From the NCBI GenBank assembly GCA_002323995.1, contig DCQY01000006.1:18930-25637 (forward strand): a stretch of 6,708 nt of DNA, in the 5' to 3' direction. The position numbers and the translations under genes are program-made. Position 1 is the stretch's first letter. Each line of letters starts with the position of its first letter. Positions 1 through 6,621 of this stretch are shown here, piece by piece. Below the pieces are notes generated by a model that saw only the letters and a list, made by a program, of their open reading frames with translations, was not told the DNA's origin and did no database searches. The DNA is from Akkermansiaceae bacterium UBA1506 (lineage in GTDB: Bacteria > Verrucomicrobiota > Verrucomicrobiia > Verrucomicrobiales > DEV007).

Positions 1-69
1 ATCCATGGCACCGCCGCCAAAGGGGTCAGAAGCCGCGCCGCCACCGTCCATTCCACCGCCGCCGAAAGG
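1..69 (-). repeat. In-frame PFGGG(G/A)MD repeat in the Gly-rich tail
   Basis: The tail of the coiled-coil protein repeats an eight-residue unit with a period of 15 codons. Plus-strand positions 46-69 encode PFGGGGMD and positions 1-24 encode PFGGGAMD, separated by GGGAASD. The underlying DNA has matching imperfect copies around ccgccgcc. More copies may follow beyond the window edge. This looks like a low-complexity flexible tail and not a folded domain. Confidence 0.6.
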
Positions 70-909
70 GGCAGCAGGAGGTTGACCAGCACCGCTAGCG
101 TCGCCTCCGCTATCTGAAGGGATAACTGCGGGAGTCTTGGCAGTAATAGCCTTGGCCACGTAATCGCCCGCGCGGACGCGCTGACCCGGGGCAAGAGAGC
201 CCGGAATAATGTCGGCAGCTGACTTTCCAGCCTCCACAGAGGTCACCAGTAATTTGCAGATTGGTTGTCCACGACGATAGACATTTAGCTGTGCACGGTT
301 CACAACACCGGCGTCATACCCTCCATTAACCACAACAAATCCCCATTGATCGTAAGCTTCGCGAATGGTCGATTCAAATGGTCCGCGTATAATTCCTGCC
401 TCTTGGTCCCTACGAAGTGCCACCATTTCGGCTGCTACTTTTTCGAGACGGTCTTTTTCAACCTGAACTGAGGCAACTGCACCCTCGAGTTGGGTCACTT
501 CGATCTCGGTCTCTTCTATCTGAGCGCGAAGTTGAACCATTTCGCGCTGAAGGGCCTCGATTTGAGCGATGCTGCCCACCATGGTCTTGGCTTTTTCAAG
601 GCGCTCTTCGTCCGCTTGAAGCTTTGATTCTTGGGCGCGAAGACTTGACTCCGTCTCGACTACCTTAGCGTCGAGATCAATTTTCTCGGTCTCGAGAGCC
701 TCAGTCTCATCATTGAGCGTCTGGATCGAACTTTCAAGTTGGGCGATCTCAGCATTGGTTGCCTCCAACGATGCGAGGCGATCTTCCAGAGTCTTCTGCG
801 TCGATGCCAATTCAACATCCTTCGCCCTCTTCTCATTCATGTTTTCCCAACTCAGATAACCTGAACCGGCTAAAACAACGGCTGAGACAACAAGCAATAC
901 CTTCCACAT
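1..909 (-). CDS. Membrane-anchored coiled-coil protein with glycine-patterned domain and Gly-rich tail (3' end beyond window)
   Basis: No specific function is recognised. I translated the reverse strand by hand from the ATG at 909; all 303 codons to the window edge are open, and no stop is reached. Residues 1 to about 20 form one hydrophobic segment (MWKVLLVVSAVVLAG...), a signal anchor or uncleaved signal peptide. Residues about 24-165 are rich in E, K, Q, L and A, like a long coiled coil. Residues about 180-250 form a small domain with the pattern WGFVVVNGGYDAGV, VYRRGQ, then GQRVRAGDYV, which resembles the FlgT C-terminal-like domain often found after coiled coils in Verrucomicrobiota and Planctomycetota proteins. 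From residue 264 the chain is Gly/Ala/Pro/Asp-rich. The start is supported by an in-frame stop at 964-966 with no other ATG between. The coiled coil and small domain are probably extracytoplasmic. A role in envelope structure is only a guess. Confidence 0.8.
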   Translation of the reverse strand, partial: MWKVLLVVSAVVLAGSGYLSWENMNEKRAKDVELASTQKTLEDRLASLEATNAEIAQLESSIQTLNDETEALETEKIDLDAKVVETESSLRAQESKLQADEERLEKAKTMVGSIAQIEALQREMVQLRAQIEETEIEVTQLEGAVASVQVEKDRLEKVAAEMVALRRDQEAGIIRGPFESTIREAYDQWGFVVVNGGYDAGVVNRAQLNVYRRGQPICKLLVTSVEAGKSAADIIPGSLAPGQRVRAGDYVAKAITAKTPAVIPSDSGGDASGAGQPPAAPFGGGGMDGGGAASDPFGGGAMD

Positions 910-1018
910 GACAATAAATTCTTCGTATTTCGGGAGATGAAAAAGGCCCCGAAGCGACGCAAGTTAACGATCAGGACCCCTAAAAACAACTCCAAAGTTT
1001 TTTAAGTTCGATACTTTT

Positions 1019-1048
1019 AAAAAAAAATTACCGCAAAACAAGCAGTAA
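1019..1048 (-). terminator. Rho-independent terminator of mutY
   Basis: On the reverse strand, arm TTACTGC (1048 to 1042) and arm GCGGTAA (1034 to 1028) form a 7-bp stem with one G-T wobble and a 7-nt loop, followed directly by nine T residues (1027 to 1019). The stem can extend into the T-run through a flanking AAG. It lies about 40 nt past the mutY stop and ends before the coiled-coil gene, so the two minus-strand genes are probably transcribed separately. Confidence 0.8.
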
Positions 1049-1089
1049 CTTGGAAGAATTTTGCACTATTCTGCCCGTCATGTTCTCCC

Positions 1090-2151
1090 TCATCCAAGAT
1101 CATTACGAATATTTTGGTATTTTTGAATGGCTTTCCGATAAGGCGAGCCAAGAGGTGGTAGCGACGCCTCATCATTAAAATTATACCATTTTCCTTCGCG
1201 GTCTGCGGCAAATTTGCCTCGGATCGCAGATGGAAGTTCAAATACTTTTAGGGTCACCTTAAAACGAGTAATCGCATAATCGAAGCTCATTAACTCCTCC
1301 AAGTCTTCGGTCTCAGAAGAGGGGATTTCCGGTAATTTCCAAAGTCCGTTCCTCCTGCGGCCTGATTCTCTTTCCAGAAAAACCCTACCCTCATGCGTCA
1401 AAATGATGACCGACTCGCTTTTTTTCGTGATCGCTACTTTTGCCTTTTTTAAAGGTAATGCCCCGAGTCCCTCACTACCTTTACTTAGACACCATATGGC
1501 AACAGGGCATTCTCCACAATCCGGCACTCCCTTAGTGCAGACTTGCTGCCCTAACTCCATGATTGCCGAATTATAGCTTCGGACCCGTTCCCCAGGAGTC
1601 ATTCTCGCTGCGGAGTCCCATAAAAAGTTTTGTCCGAAAGCGGTATCGACTGGTTTCCTATAGTCAAAAAGCCTCGAGAGCACTCTTGCCACATTCCCAT
1701 CAACAATTGGTGCCTGAACACCAAAGGCAAAGCTAGCCACTGCTCCCGCGGTGTATCGGCCAACACCGGGAAGTCTTTCAAGGCTTTCTGTATCCCGCGG
1801 GCAAACCCCTCCATAGTCATCACAAATCCGAATCGCGGTCTTTTGAAGATTTCTTGCACGATTGTAGTAGCCAAGGCCCTCCCAGGCTTTGAGGATATCT
1901 TCCTCTTTCGCCTGCGCAAGAGCCTCCCAATTGCCAAACTGAGCCATCCAACGCCCGTAATAACCTCTCCCCAACACTGTAGCGATTTGCGTCTGCTGAA
2001 GCATCAATTCTGACACGAGAATCGCATAAGGATCACTCGTCTGCCTCCAAGGATAGTCCTTGCCGCTCTTATCAAACCAGTCGCAAAGGGTCGACTGAAA
2101 CCGAAATAGGATGTCTTCCTTGGAAAAAACTGCTTCGTAACCCGCTGCCAT
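1090..2151 (-). CDS. mutY: A/G-specific adenine DNA glycosylase MutY
   Basis: MutY removes adenine mispaired with 8-oxoguanine, the second line of the GO system against oxidative mutation. The 353 residues match the usual length (about 350). The N-terminal HhH-GPD domain has YPWR (33-36), SELMLQQTQ (47-55) with the expected catalytic Glu48, the helix-hairpin-helix LPGVGRYTAGAV (127-138) with Tyr133, and IVDGNV with catalytic Asp151. A C-x6-C-x2-C-x5-C iron-sulfur loop uses Cys205, 212, 215 and 221. The C-terminal Nudix-like 8-oxoG-recognition domain (about 245-345) is present, with NGLWKLPEI at 268-276. The loop that is Phe-Ser-His in well-studied MutY proteins appears to read Ile-Thr-Arg (294-296). 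An in-frame stop (plus-strand cta, 2161-2163) lies just upstream of the start, so the protein cannot extend further. No Shine-Dalgarno sequence is visible. It is divergent from the HU gene and has its own terminator. Confidence 0.96.
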   Translation of the reverse strand: MAAGYEAVFSKEDILFRFQSTLCDWFDKSGKDYPWRQTSDPYAILVSELMLQQTQIATVLGRGYYGRWMAQFGNWEALAQAKEEDILKAWEGLGYYNRARNLQKTAIRICDDYGGVCPRDTESLERLPGVGRYTAGAVASFAFGVQAPIVDGNVARVLSRLFDYRKPVDTAFGQNFLWDSAARMTPGERVRSYNSAIMELGQQVCTKGVPDCGECPVAIWCLSKGSEGLGALPLKKAKVAITKKSESVIILTHEGRVFLERESGRRRNGLWKLPEIPSSETEDLEELMSFDYAITRFKVTLKVFELPSAIRGKFAADREGKWYNFNDEASLPPLGSPYRKAIQKYQNIRNDLG

Positions 2152-2424
2152 AGTCGCAATCTAATCAAGACTTGTGTATACTCGCCCGGTGCGCCGCTGA
2201 TCTTAGCAAATAACCACCCTTATTGAACAAATCTATTACGATCGGCACGATTCCGGCTACACCTAAATTTTGACTGAGTATTAAACAACCCGTCTTCTTT
2301 ATCCATCTCCGGCACGTCTGTCACTGAAACTGACATGATTAAGTGCTGGTGGAATAGCGAAAGTTTTTATATAATTCTTTTAGCCATTGGAGATTACAAA
2401 CAATCACACCCCCAACCCATCATT
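2152..2424. promoter_or_regulatory. Divergent intergenic region between mutY and the HU gene
   Basis: This 273-bp gap must hold both divergent promoters. The HU side has a clear TATAAT box, annotated separately. On the mutY side I see only weak candidates, such as TAAGAT read on the minus strand near 2200 with a TTGTTC 19 bp upstream, which I would not call. A TTGACT at 2270-2275 resembles a -35 box, but no -10 lies at the right distance. I find no small gene, RNA gene or strong inverted repeat here. Confidence 0.5.
2344..2375 (+). promoter_or_regulatory. Probable promoter of the HU-family gene
   Basis: A perfect -10 hexamer TATAAT lies at 2370-2375 in a T/A-rich stretch. The -35 region around 2344-2352 (tgctggtgg) is a poor match to TTGACA, so the -35 is uncertain. 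Transcription would begin near 2382, giving a leader of roughly 40 nt before the ATG at 2425. That would place the in-frame upstream ATG at 2335 outside the transcript and supports the later start. Confidence 0.5.
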
Positions 2425-2739
2425 ATGGCGACAATCACTAAACGCGATCTCGTAATCCGCATCAGTAACGAAACAGGCCTCACCCAGCAGGAAGTTTTTA
2501 ACGTTGTTCAGACGTTTATAGATGAGGTCACAAACAGCCTCGCATCAAATGACGATGTCGTGCTGCGCAACTTCGGAGCGTTTCAGGTCACAAAGACCAA
2601 GCCCAAAATCGGACGAAATCCCAACAAGCCAGATGCTGCTGTTCCTATTCCTGCCCGTGCTGTAGTTAAATTCAAGCCGGGTAAAGAGCTTAAGGAAAAG
2701 GTAGCCAAAGTCCTCCCAGAGCTTGAAACGGCCAATTAA
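2425..2739 (+). CDS. HU/IHF-family nucleoid DNA-binding protein
   Basis: This is a small dimeric DNA-bending protein that compacts the nucleoid and assists replication, recombination and transcription. The 104 residues span a full HU fold: helices at about 5-42 (KRDLVIRISNETGL, then a second helix), the core RNFGAF at 48-53, the DNA-binding beta arm with GRNP at 63-66 including the DNA-intercalating Pro66, and FKPGKELKE at 83-91 leading to the last helix. A tail of about ten residues beyond the usual 90-94 ends in LPELETAN. The frame is open back to an ATG at 2335, but those 30 extra residues resemble nothing in the family, whereas MATITKRDL aligns with HU N-termini, so I start at 2425. No Shine-Dalgarno sequence is present; the 32 nt before the ATG contain no G. 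HU and IHF subunits cannot be separated from sequence alone here. Confidence 0.93.
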   Translation: MATITKRDLVIRISNETGLTQQEVFNVVQTFIDEVTNSLASNDDVVLRNFGAFQVTKTKPKIGRNPNKPDAAVPIPARAVVKFKPGKELKEKVAKVLPELETAN

Positions 2740-2742
2740 AAT

Positions 2743-4602
2743 CTAATAGGAGCGCTCGGAGTCGTTGGGTTTGCTGTCGGTCGGGAGCGGGGAGAGTTGT
2801 GTCTCTAACTCGCCCCTTGCCTTTGGCCAAGCAACTATCGCCTCAATAATCATCCAGATTTCGAGACCCATCGTGGCAAGGCCGAAGATGGAAAGTGTCC
2901 AGTTGCCGGTCTCAATGCTCCGTGCCAGATACCCGTTCTCACCGAACAAATTCAGGCTCATCGCAACTGCCGGGAGAAACAGCATAAATATCATCGGCAC
3001 CACCACGAACCAGACAGGTAGTCCACGACGCCACATCCAAAAGGCGATCACCATAAAGGCTAATCCCCCCAGAAGTTGGTTGGTAGCACCGAACAAGGGC
3101 CAGAGAATTAGACCACCTTTACCCGCAGTGTCCCATTGCCACGGCTCTCCTACCGAAACGGGCAATGCGGCAATAATGCCTGCTAGCGATACAGCAAAGA
3201 TGGTTGCGACATGTTTATTGGTGAGCGCTTTGACTTTAATGCTCGCCGCGAGCTCCTGTGTCACATAACGCTGCAGTCGGCAGGCCGTGTCGAGCGTCGT
3301 TGCAGCAAAACTAGCCACAAAAACACCCATCAAGGCAACAGCGAAGGCCGGACTGATACCAAGAGCTTTTAGAAGGTTGGCGCTTCCCTCAACAAACGCT
3401 CCTACCTTGGCTGCAAGCCCCTGAGCCGACCCCCAGCTTCCGTAACGAGTATTGTAGGCTTCGTTACCGAAAAGCAGGCCAGATTCGCCGATTACCCCGA
3501 GACCGATCCCGGCCACGCAAGCGAGAATCACCAACACGGCGAGAAATCCCTCGGTCAACATCGAGCCATATCCGACAAAGCGGGCATCGGTCTCGCACTC
3601 GATTTGTTTTGACGATGTTCCGCTCGAAACGAGACAGTGGAATCCCGAAATAGCGCCACAAGCGATGGTAACGAAAAGAAAAGGGAAAATAGACGGAGCC
3701 CCCTCGGGAGCGGGCCGGAAGGCAGGGGCCACGATCTCGAGCGGCTGACGGACCATCTCTTCCCCAACTGCTATTGGAGCTCCGCCAACTAAACCTGCAA
3801 CAACAAGGCCGATCAAAACTAACGCCAGCACGCTAAGGAGTTGCAGACTGTTGATAAAGTCTCGCGGTTGCAACAGGGCCCAGACCGGCAGCACCGAAGC
3901 GATGTAGCTGTAGACTAGCAGAAAAGCAACCCAATGCATCGTAGGCCAAGAAGCAAGATAAGCGTTAATCTGCCCGAGGAATCCGACGTTGCCGAAATAG
4001 ACCGTCAAATACATTAGGGCGAGGCCTACGAGCGATGGAATCAGCAGGTTGATACCTCTGCGATGCAAGTAAACACCGATAAGCACGGCTAGCGGAATCT
4101 GGAAAAGGCAAGGAAAGATCGAGGCTGCGTATTGCTTGAAAACCGCGGCGATCACCAAACCGAAAATTGCAAGAACAATGGTAAGGGCGAGGAATAGAAT
4201 CGAAAGAAACAAGATTCGTGCCCGCGGAGCAAGGACTCTACCAGCAATGTCGCCCACCGTTTGCCCGCGGTTCCTCATACTAACTACCAGAGAACCAAAA
4301 TCATGCACTGCCCCTATGAAAATCGAACCGAATAAAACCCAGAGGAGCGCCGGAACCCATCCCCAGATCACCGCCAGCGCAGGACCGACAATTGGTCCAG
4401 TTCCAGCGATCGAAGTAAAGTGATGCCCAAAAATAATCGATTTCTTCGTGGGGACATAATCTTTGTCGTCATTCAGTGCAACGCTTGGCACAGGAGCCTC
4501 CGGATCCAGTTTGAAAATCTTGCGACCAAGCCATTTCCCGTAGGTATTGTAGGCGATCAGATAGAGAGCAAAAGATCCGAGGGCGATAACTAGGGTTTCC
4601 AT
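2743..4602 (-). CDS. cstA: CstA-family carbon starvation / pyruvate-type transporter
   Basis: This is a polytopic inner-membrane transporter of the CstA family, whose E. coli members CstA and BtsT import peptides and/or pyruvate. The 619 residues contain many hydrophobic segments from residue 3 to about 590. Family motifs are present in order: YVPT (49-52), FGHHF (58-62), AGTGPIVGPALA (66-77), GAVHDF (97-102), CGAISGFHCLVSSGTSS (315-331) followed by ETDARFVGYG (337-346), TTLDTACRLQRY (435-446), and FGATNQLLGG (504-513). It is shorter than E. coli CstA (about 700), mainly at the C-terminus, which ends in a polar tail (600-619); other bacteria carry similar shorter forms. It is divergent from an SLC13 permease across 93 bp and convergent with the HU gene. 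The start has no visible Shine-Dalgarno sequence. The substrate cannot be read from sequence; pyruvate or peptides are likeliest from the family. Confidence 0.93.
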   Translation of the reverse strand: METLVIALGSFALYLIAYNTYGKWLGRKIFKLDPEAPVPSVALNDDKDYVPTKKSIIFGHHFTSIAGTGPIVGPALAVIWGWVPALLWVLFGSIFIGAVHDFGSLVVSMRNRGQTVGDIAGRVLAPRARILFLSILFLALTIVLAIFGLVIAAVFKQYAASIFPCLFQIPLAVLIGVYLHRRGINLLIPSLVGLALMYLTVYFGNVGFLGQINAYLASWPTMHWVAFLLVYSYIASVLPVWALLQPRDFINSLQLLSVLALVLIGLVVAGLVGGAPIAVGEEMVRQPLEIVAPAFRPAPEGAPSIFPFLFVTIACGAISGFHCLVSSGTSSKQIECETDARFVGYGSMLTEGFLAVLVILACVAGIGLGVIGESGLLFGNEAYNTRYGSWGSAQGLAAKVGAFVEGSANLLKALGISPAFAVALMGVFVASFAATTLDTACRLQRYVTQELAASIKVKALTNKHVATIFAVSLAGIIAALPVSVGEPWQWDTAGKGGLILWPLFGATNQLLGGLAFMVIAFWMWRRGLPVWFVVVPMIFMLFLPAVAMSLNLFGENGYLARSIETGNWTLSIFGLATMGLEIWMIIEAIVAWPKARGELETQLSPLPTDSKPNDSERSY

Positions 4603-4695
4603 GGAATGATCCAGAAGATTGCAGATTTTCTTTTCGGAATTATCAGAAGCGGCGATGCTGGACCTTTAAACTTGGAATTTCAACGCAGAACTTGA
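4603..4695. promoter_or_regulatory. Divergent promoter region of cstA and the SLC13 permease gene
   Basis: Both transporter genes must start from this 93-bp gap. On the minus strand, GATAAT (plus 4639-4644, attatc) is a possible cstA -10 box about 35 bp before its start, without a good -35. On the plus strand, TTTAAA at 4665-4670 is a weak -10 candidate for the permease. The hexamer cagaag occurs at 4612-4617 and 4644-4649, 32 bp apart, but this could be chance. No clear CRP-like palindrome is seen. Confidence 0.4.
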
Positions 4696-6492
4696 ATGGA
4701 AATTCACCTTTGGCAGCAAATCTTCACGGTCGCGATAGTGATCGCGGTGTTTATCGTGCTAGTCAAAGAGTGGATCACCCCGGACTTAGCGGCGATGGGA
4801 GCGTTTGTTCTCCTCGTCCTTATCGGAGTGCTCTCGCCACCGGAAGCTCTTAATGTCTTCGGAAGCTCTGCCCCGATCACAGTGGCTTCCATGTTCGTTA
4901 TGAGTGCCGTCCTTGAAAGGACTGGTCTCATTGAGCTTCTCGCTGGTCGCTTTGAAACCCTCGCCGGAAATAATCCTGTTCGGGTTATGCTTGTTCTCCT
5001 GTTGCTGGTGGCATTCTTGTCAGCCTTCGTCAACAACACTCCGATTGTCGTGGTTTTCCTCCCCATTGTTCTTGCTCACTGCCGGAAGTTTGACCTTAAG
5101 GCCTCACGATTTCTTATTCCCCTTTCCTACGCCGCAATCGTCGGTGGCACCTGCACTATCATAGGCACCTCAACCAACCTGATTGCTTCAGGCATCGCAG
5201 CAGATTCAGGCATGGAACCATTCGGTATGTTTGAGGTTGGTAAGCTTGGTATCCTCTTTGTCATTGCCACTATCGTTTACATTATCCTCGGCGGTTGGCG
5301 CTTCATCCCTGACCGCATTACTCTTTCCACTCTGTTCGATGGCGAAGCATCCCACGAATTCCTCACTCAGGTCTACGTAAATAAGGATTCGCCCCTAATC
5401 GGCAAACTCTTTCCTGAGACCCCGCTTGCTAAAAGACGCAACCTTCGAGTCATCGAAGTCGTTCGTGAGGGCCGACCTCTACACGTTCCTCTTGATGAGC
5501 TAACTCTCGAGTCCGGCGACCAAATCACGATGAAGACAAGGGCGGCTGGGGTCGCAGAATTGGCTGAAACCAGCGGACTTGATTTACTTCCCGATGGTGA
5601 CCTCGGTCTTGATCACGTCCGCACTGAATCAGCAGTTCTCATGGAAGGTATCGTCGGTCCAGATTCCCGACTCGCCGGTCACAGCTTAAAAGAGCTCAAT
5701 TTCCGCCAACGCTTTGGGGTAGTTATTTTAGCGATACATCGCCGCGGGGAAAATCTCCGCGATCGCTTTGAGGAGGTAAAGCTAGCCTTTGGCGACACAC
5801 TGCTGGTGGAGGGCCCAGTGGACCGGATGTCCGAGCTATTCAACGAAAAGGACTTCGTTAACCTCAGTAAACCAAAGGAACGCCCAGTCCGCTACAGTAA
5901 GGCTCCAATAGCCGTCTTCGCCCTGTTGACCTTCATGATCGGAGGAGCTGTCCTACCTGGCTACATCCCGATTTTTGCGCTGTTTGCCGCTATTTTGACC
6001 CTAATTACGCGGTGTATTGACCCCGAAGAGGCCTACGAAGCGGTTGAGTGGAAGGTCATTTTCATGATTTTTGGTATGCTTGGACTTGGCATGGGACTGG
6101 AGCGTACTGGTCTCGCAAGGATTATGGCTGAGCAGGCCGCAGACTGGTTTGCTGATCTTGGCCCATACGCTGTCCTCGCCGCTCTCTACCTGCTCTCCGC
6201 AGTGCTGACAGAACTCATTAGCAACAATGCGGTAGCAGCTCTCCTGACCCCTATTGCGATTGGGATTGCAGCTGAATTGGGCTTGGACCCTCGCCCATTT
6301 GTCGTCGCGGTCATGTTTGCCTCATCAGCCAGCTTCGTTACCCCGATCGGTTACCAGACCAACACCTACGTTTACGGGGCAGGCGGCTATAAATTTACTG
6401 ACTTCAGCCGCATTGGGCTCCCACTCGCTATAGCCCTATGGGCGATGGCCAGTTACCTGATTCCCATGCTTTGGCCATTTCAGTCCATGTAA
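4696..6492 (+). CDS. SLC13/DASS-type permease with two internal RCK_C (TrkA-C) domains
   Basis: This is a membrane transporter of the SLC13 (divalent anion:sodium symporter) superfamily. Relatives move di- and tricarboxylates, sulfate or other anions with Na+. The 598 residues form two membrane halves: about 8-205 and 402-596. The first half has the re-entrant motif FVNNTPIVVVFLPI (111-124) and GTSTNLIAS (157-165). The second has ISNNAVAALLTPI (508-520) and VTPIGYQTNTYVY (548-560). Between them lie two RCK_C domains, about 221-291 and 315-383, the second with the typical FGDTLLVEG near its end. RCK_C domains bind small ligands in channels and transporters, so this loop probably gates transport from the cytoplasm. 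The start is fixed by an in-frame TGA directly before the ATG. Tandem TAA stops end it. The substrate is unknown; SAC1-like sulfate transporters share this architecture, and carboxylates remain possible. Confidence 0.9.
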   Translation: MEIHLWQQIFTVAIVIAVFIVLVKEWITPDLAAMGAFVLLVLIGVLSPPEALNVFGSSAPITVASMFVMSAVLERTGLIELLAGRFETLAGNNPVRVMLVLLLLVAFLSAFVNNTPIVVVFLPIVLAHCRKFDLKASRFLIPLSYAAIVGGTCTIIGTSTNLIASGIAADSGMEPFGMFEVGKLGILFVIATIVYIILGGWRFIPDRITLSTLFDGEASHEFLTQVYVNKDSPLIGKLFPETPLAKRRNLRVIEVVREGRPLHVPLDELTLESGDQITMKTRAAGVAELAETSGLDLLPDGDLGLDHVRTESAVLMEGIVGPDSRLAGHSLKELNFRQRFGVVILAIHRRGENLRDRFEEVKLAFGDTLLVEGPVDRMSELFNEKDFVNLSKPKERPVRYSKAPIAVFALLTFMIGGAVLPGYIPIFALFAAILTLITRCIDPEEAYEAVEWKVIFMIFGMLGLGMGLERTGLARIMAEQAADWFADLGPYAVLAALYLLSAVLTELISNNAVAALLTPIAIGIAAELGLDPRPFVVAVMFASSASFVTPIGYQTNTYVYGAGGYKFTDFSRIGLPLAIALWAMASYLIPMLWPFQSM

Positions 6493-6499
6493 TAAAAAT

Positions 6500-6527
6500 A
6501 GGCCTTTTTCCTTGCGACAAAAAGCCT
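6500..6527. terminator. Bulged hairpin downstream of the permease gene, possible terminator
   Basis: AGGCCTTTTT (6500-6509) pairs with AAAAAGCCT (6519-6527) in a 9-bp stem with one bulged C and a 9-nt loop. On the plus strand the hairpin follows the permease stop by 8 nt but is not followed by a T-run. On the minus strand it is followed by ATTTTTATTA, a better terminator tail. It may therefore serve mainly the opposite strand, or act in both directions weakly. Confidence 0.45.
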
Positions 6528-6621
6528 TGTGCCTTACAGATTCCGCCCTCCAAGCGGTCCGACACCTGGTCGAATCGTTCCTCAAGTCCGGAATAAATCC
6601 CATCTTACACCAGCTACGGTC

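Noticed and set aside
417..668. Plus-strand open frame opposite the coiled-coil gene
   Set aside because: The minus strand reads open for all 303 codons with coherent domain structure; the plus frame is Arg/Leu/Pro-rich noise.
929..953. Inverted repeat TTCGGG / CCCGAA upstream of the coiled-coil gene
   Set aside because: A 6-bp stem with a 13-nt loop and no T-run after it is too weak to call a terminator or riboswitch.
1630..2013. Plus-strand open frame opposite mutY
   Set aside because: It lies wholly antisense to a complete mutY with intact motifs and its translation has no recognisable domain.
2335..2424. 30-residue N-terminal extension of the HU protein from an upstream in-frame ATG
   Set aside because: The extension (beginning MIKCWWNSE) resembles no HU family N-terminus, and the TATAAT box at 2370-2375 lies inside it, so the ATG at 2425 is preferred.
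2750..2757. 8-bp palindrome gagcgctc just past the HU stop
   Set aside because: It is short, has no loop or T-run, lies inside the cstA coding sequence, and is expected by chance.
4136..4423. Plus-strand open frame opposite the 5' part of cstA
   Set aside because: It is a shadow of the cstA coding strand; its composition (Arg/Thr/Pro-rich) reflects the reversed membrane-protein codons.
4612..4649. Direct repeat cagaag spaced 32 bp in the cstA/permease gap
   Set aside because: Six-base matches at this spacing are likely by chance and the flanks do not agree.
4704..5066. Minus-strand open frame opposite the SLC13 permease start
   Set aside because: It is antisense to a confident gene, rich in Thr/Arg/Ile as expected for reversed hydrophobic codons, with no domain seen.
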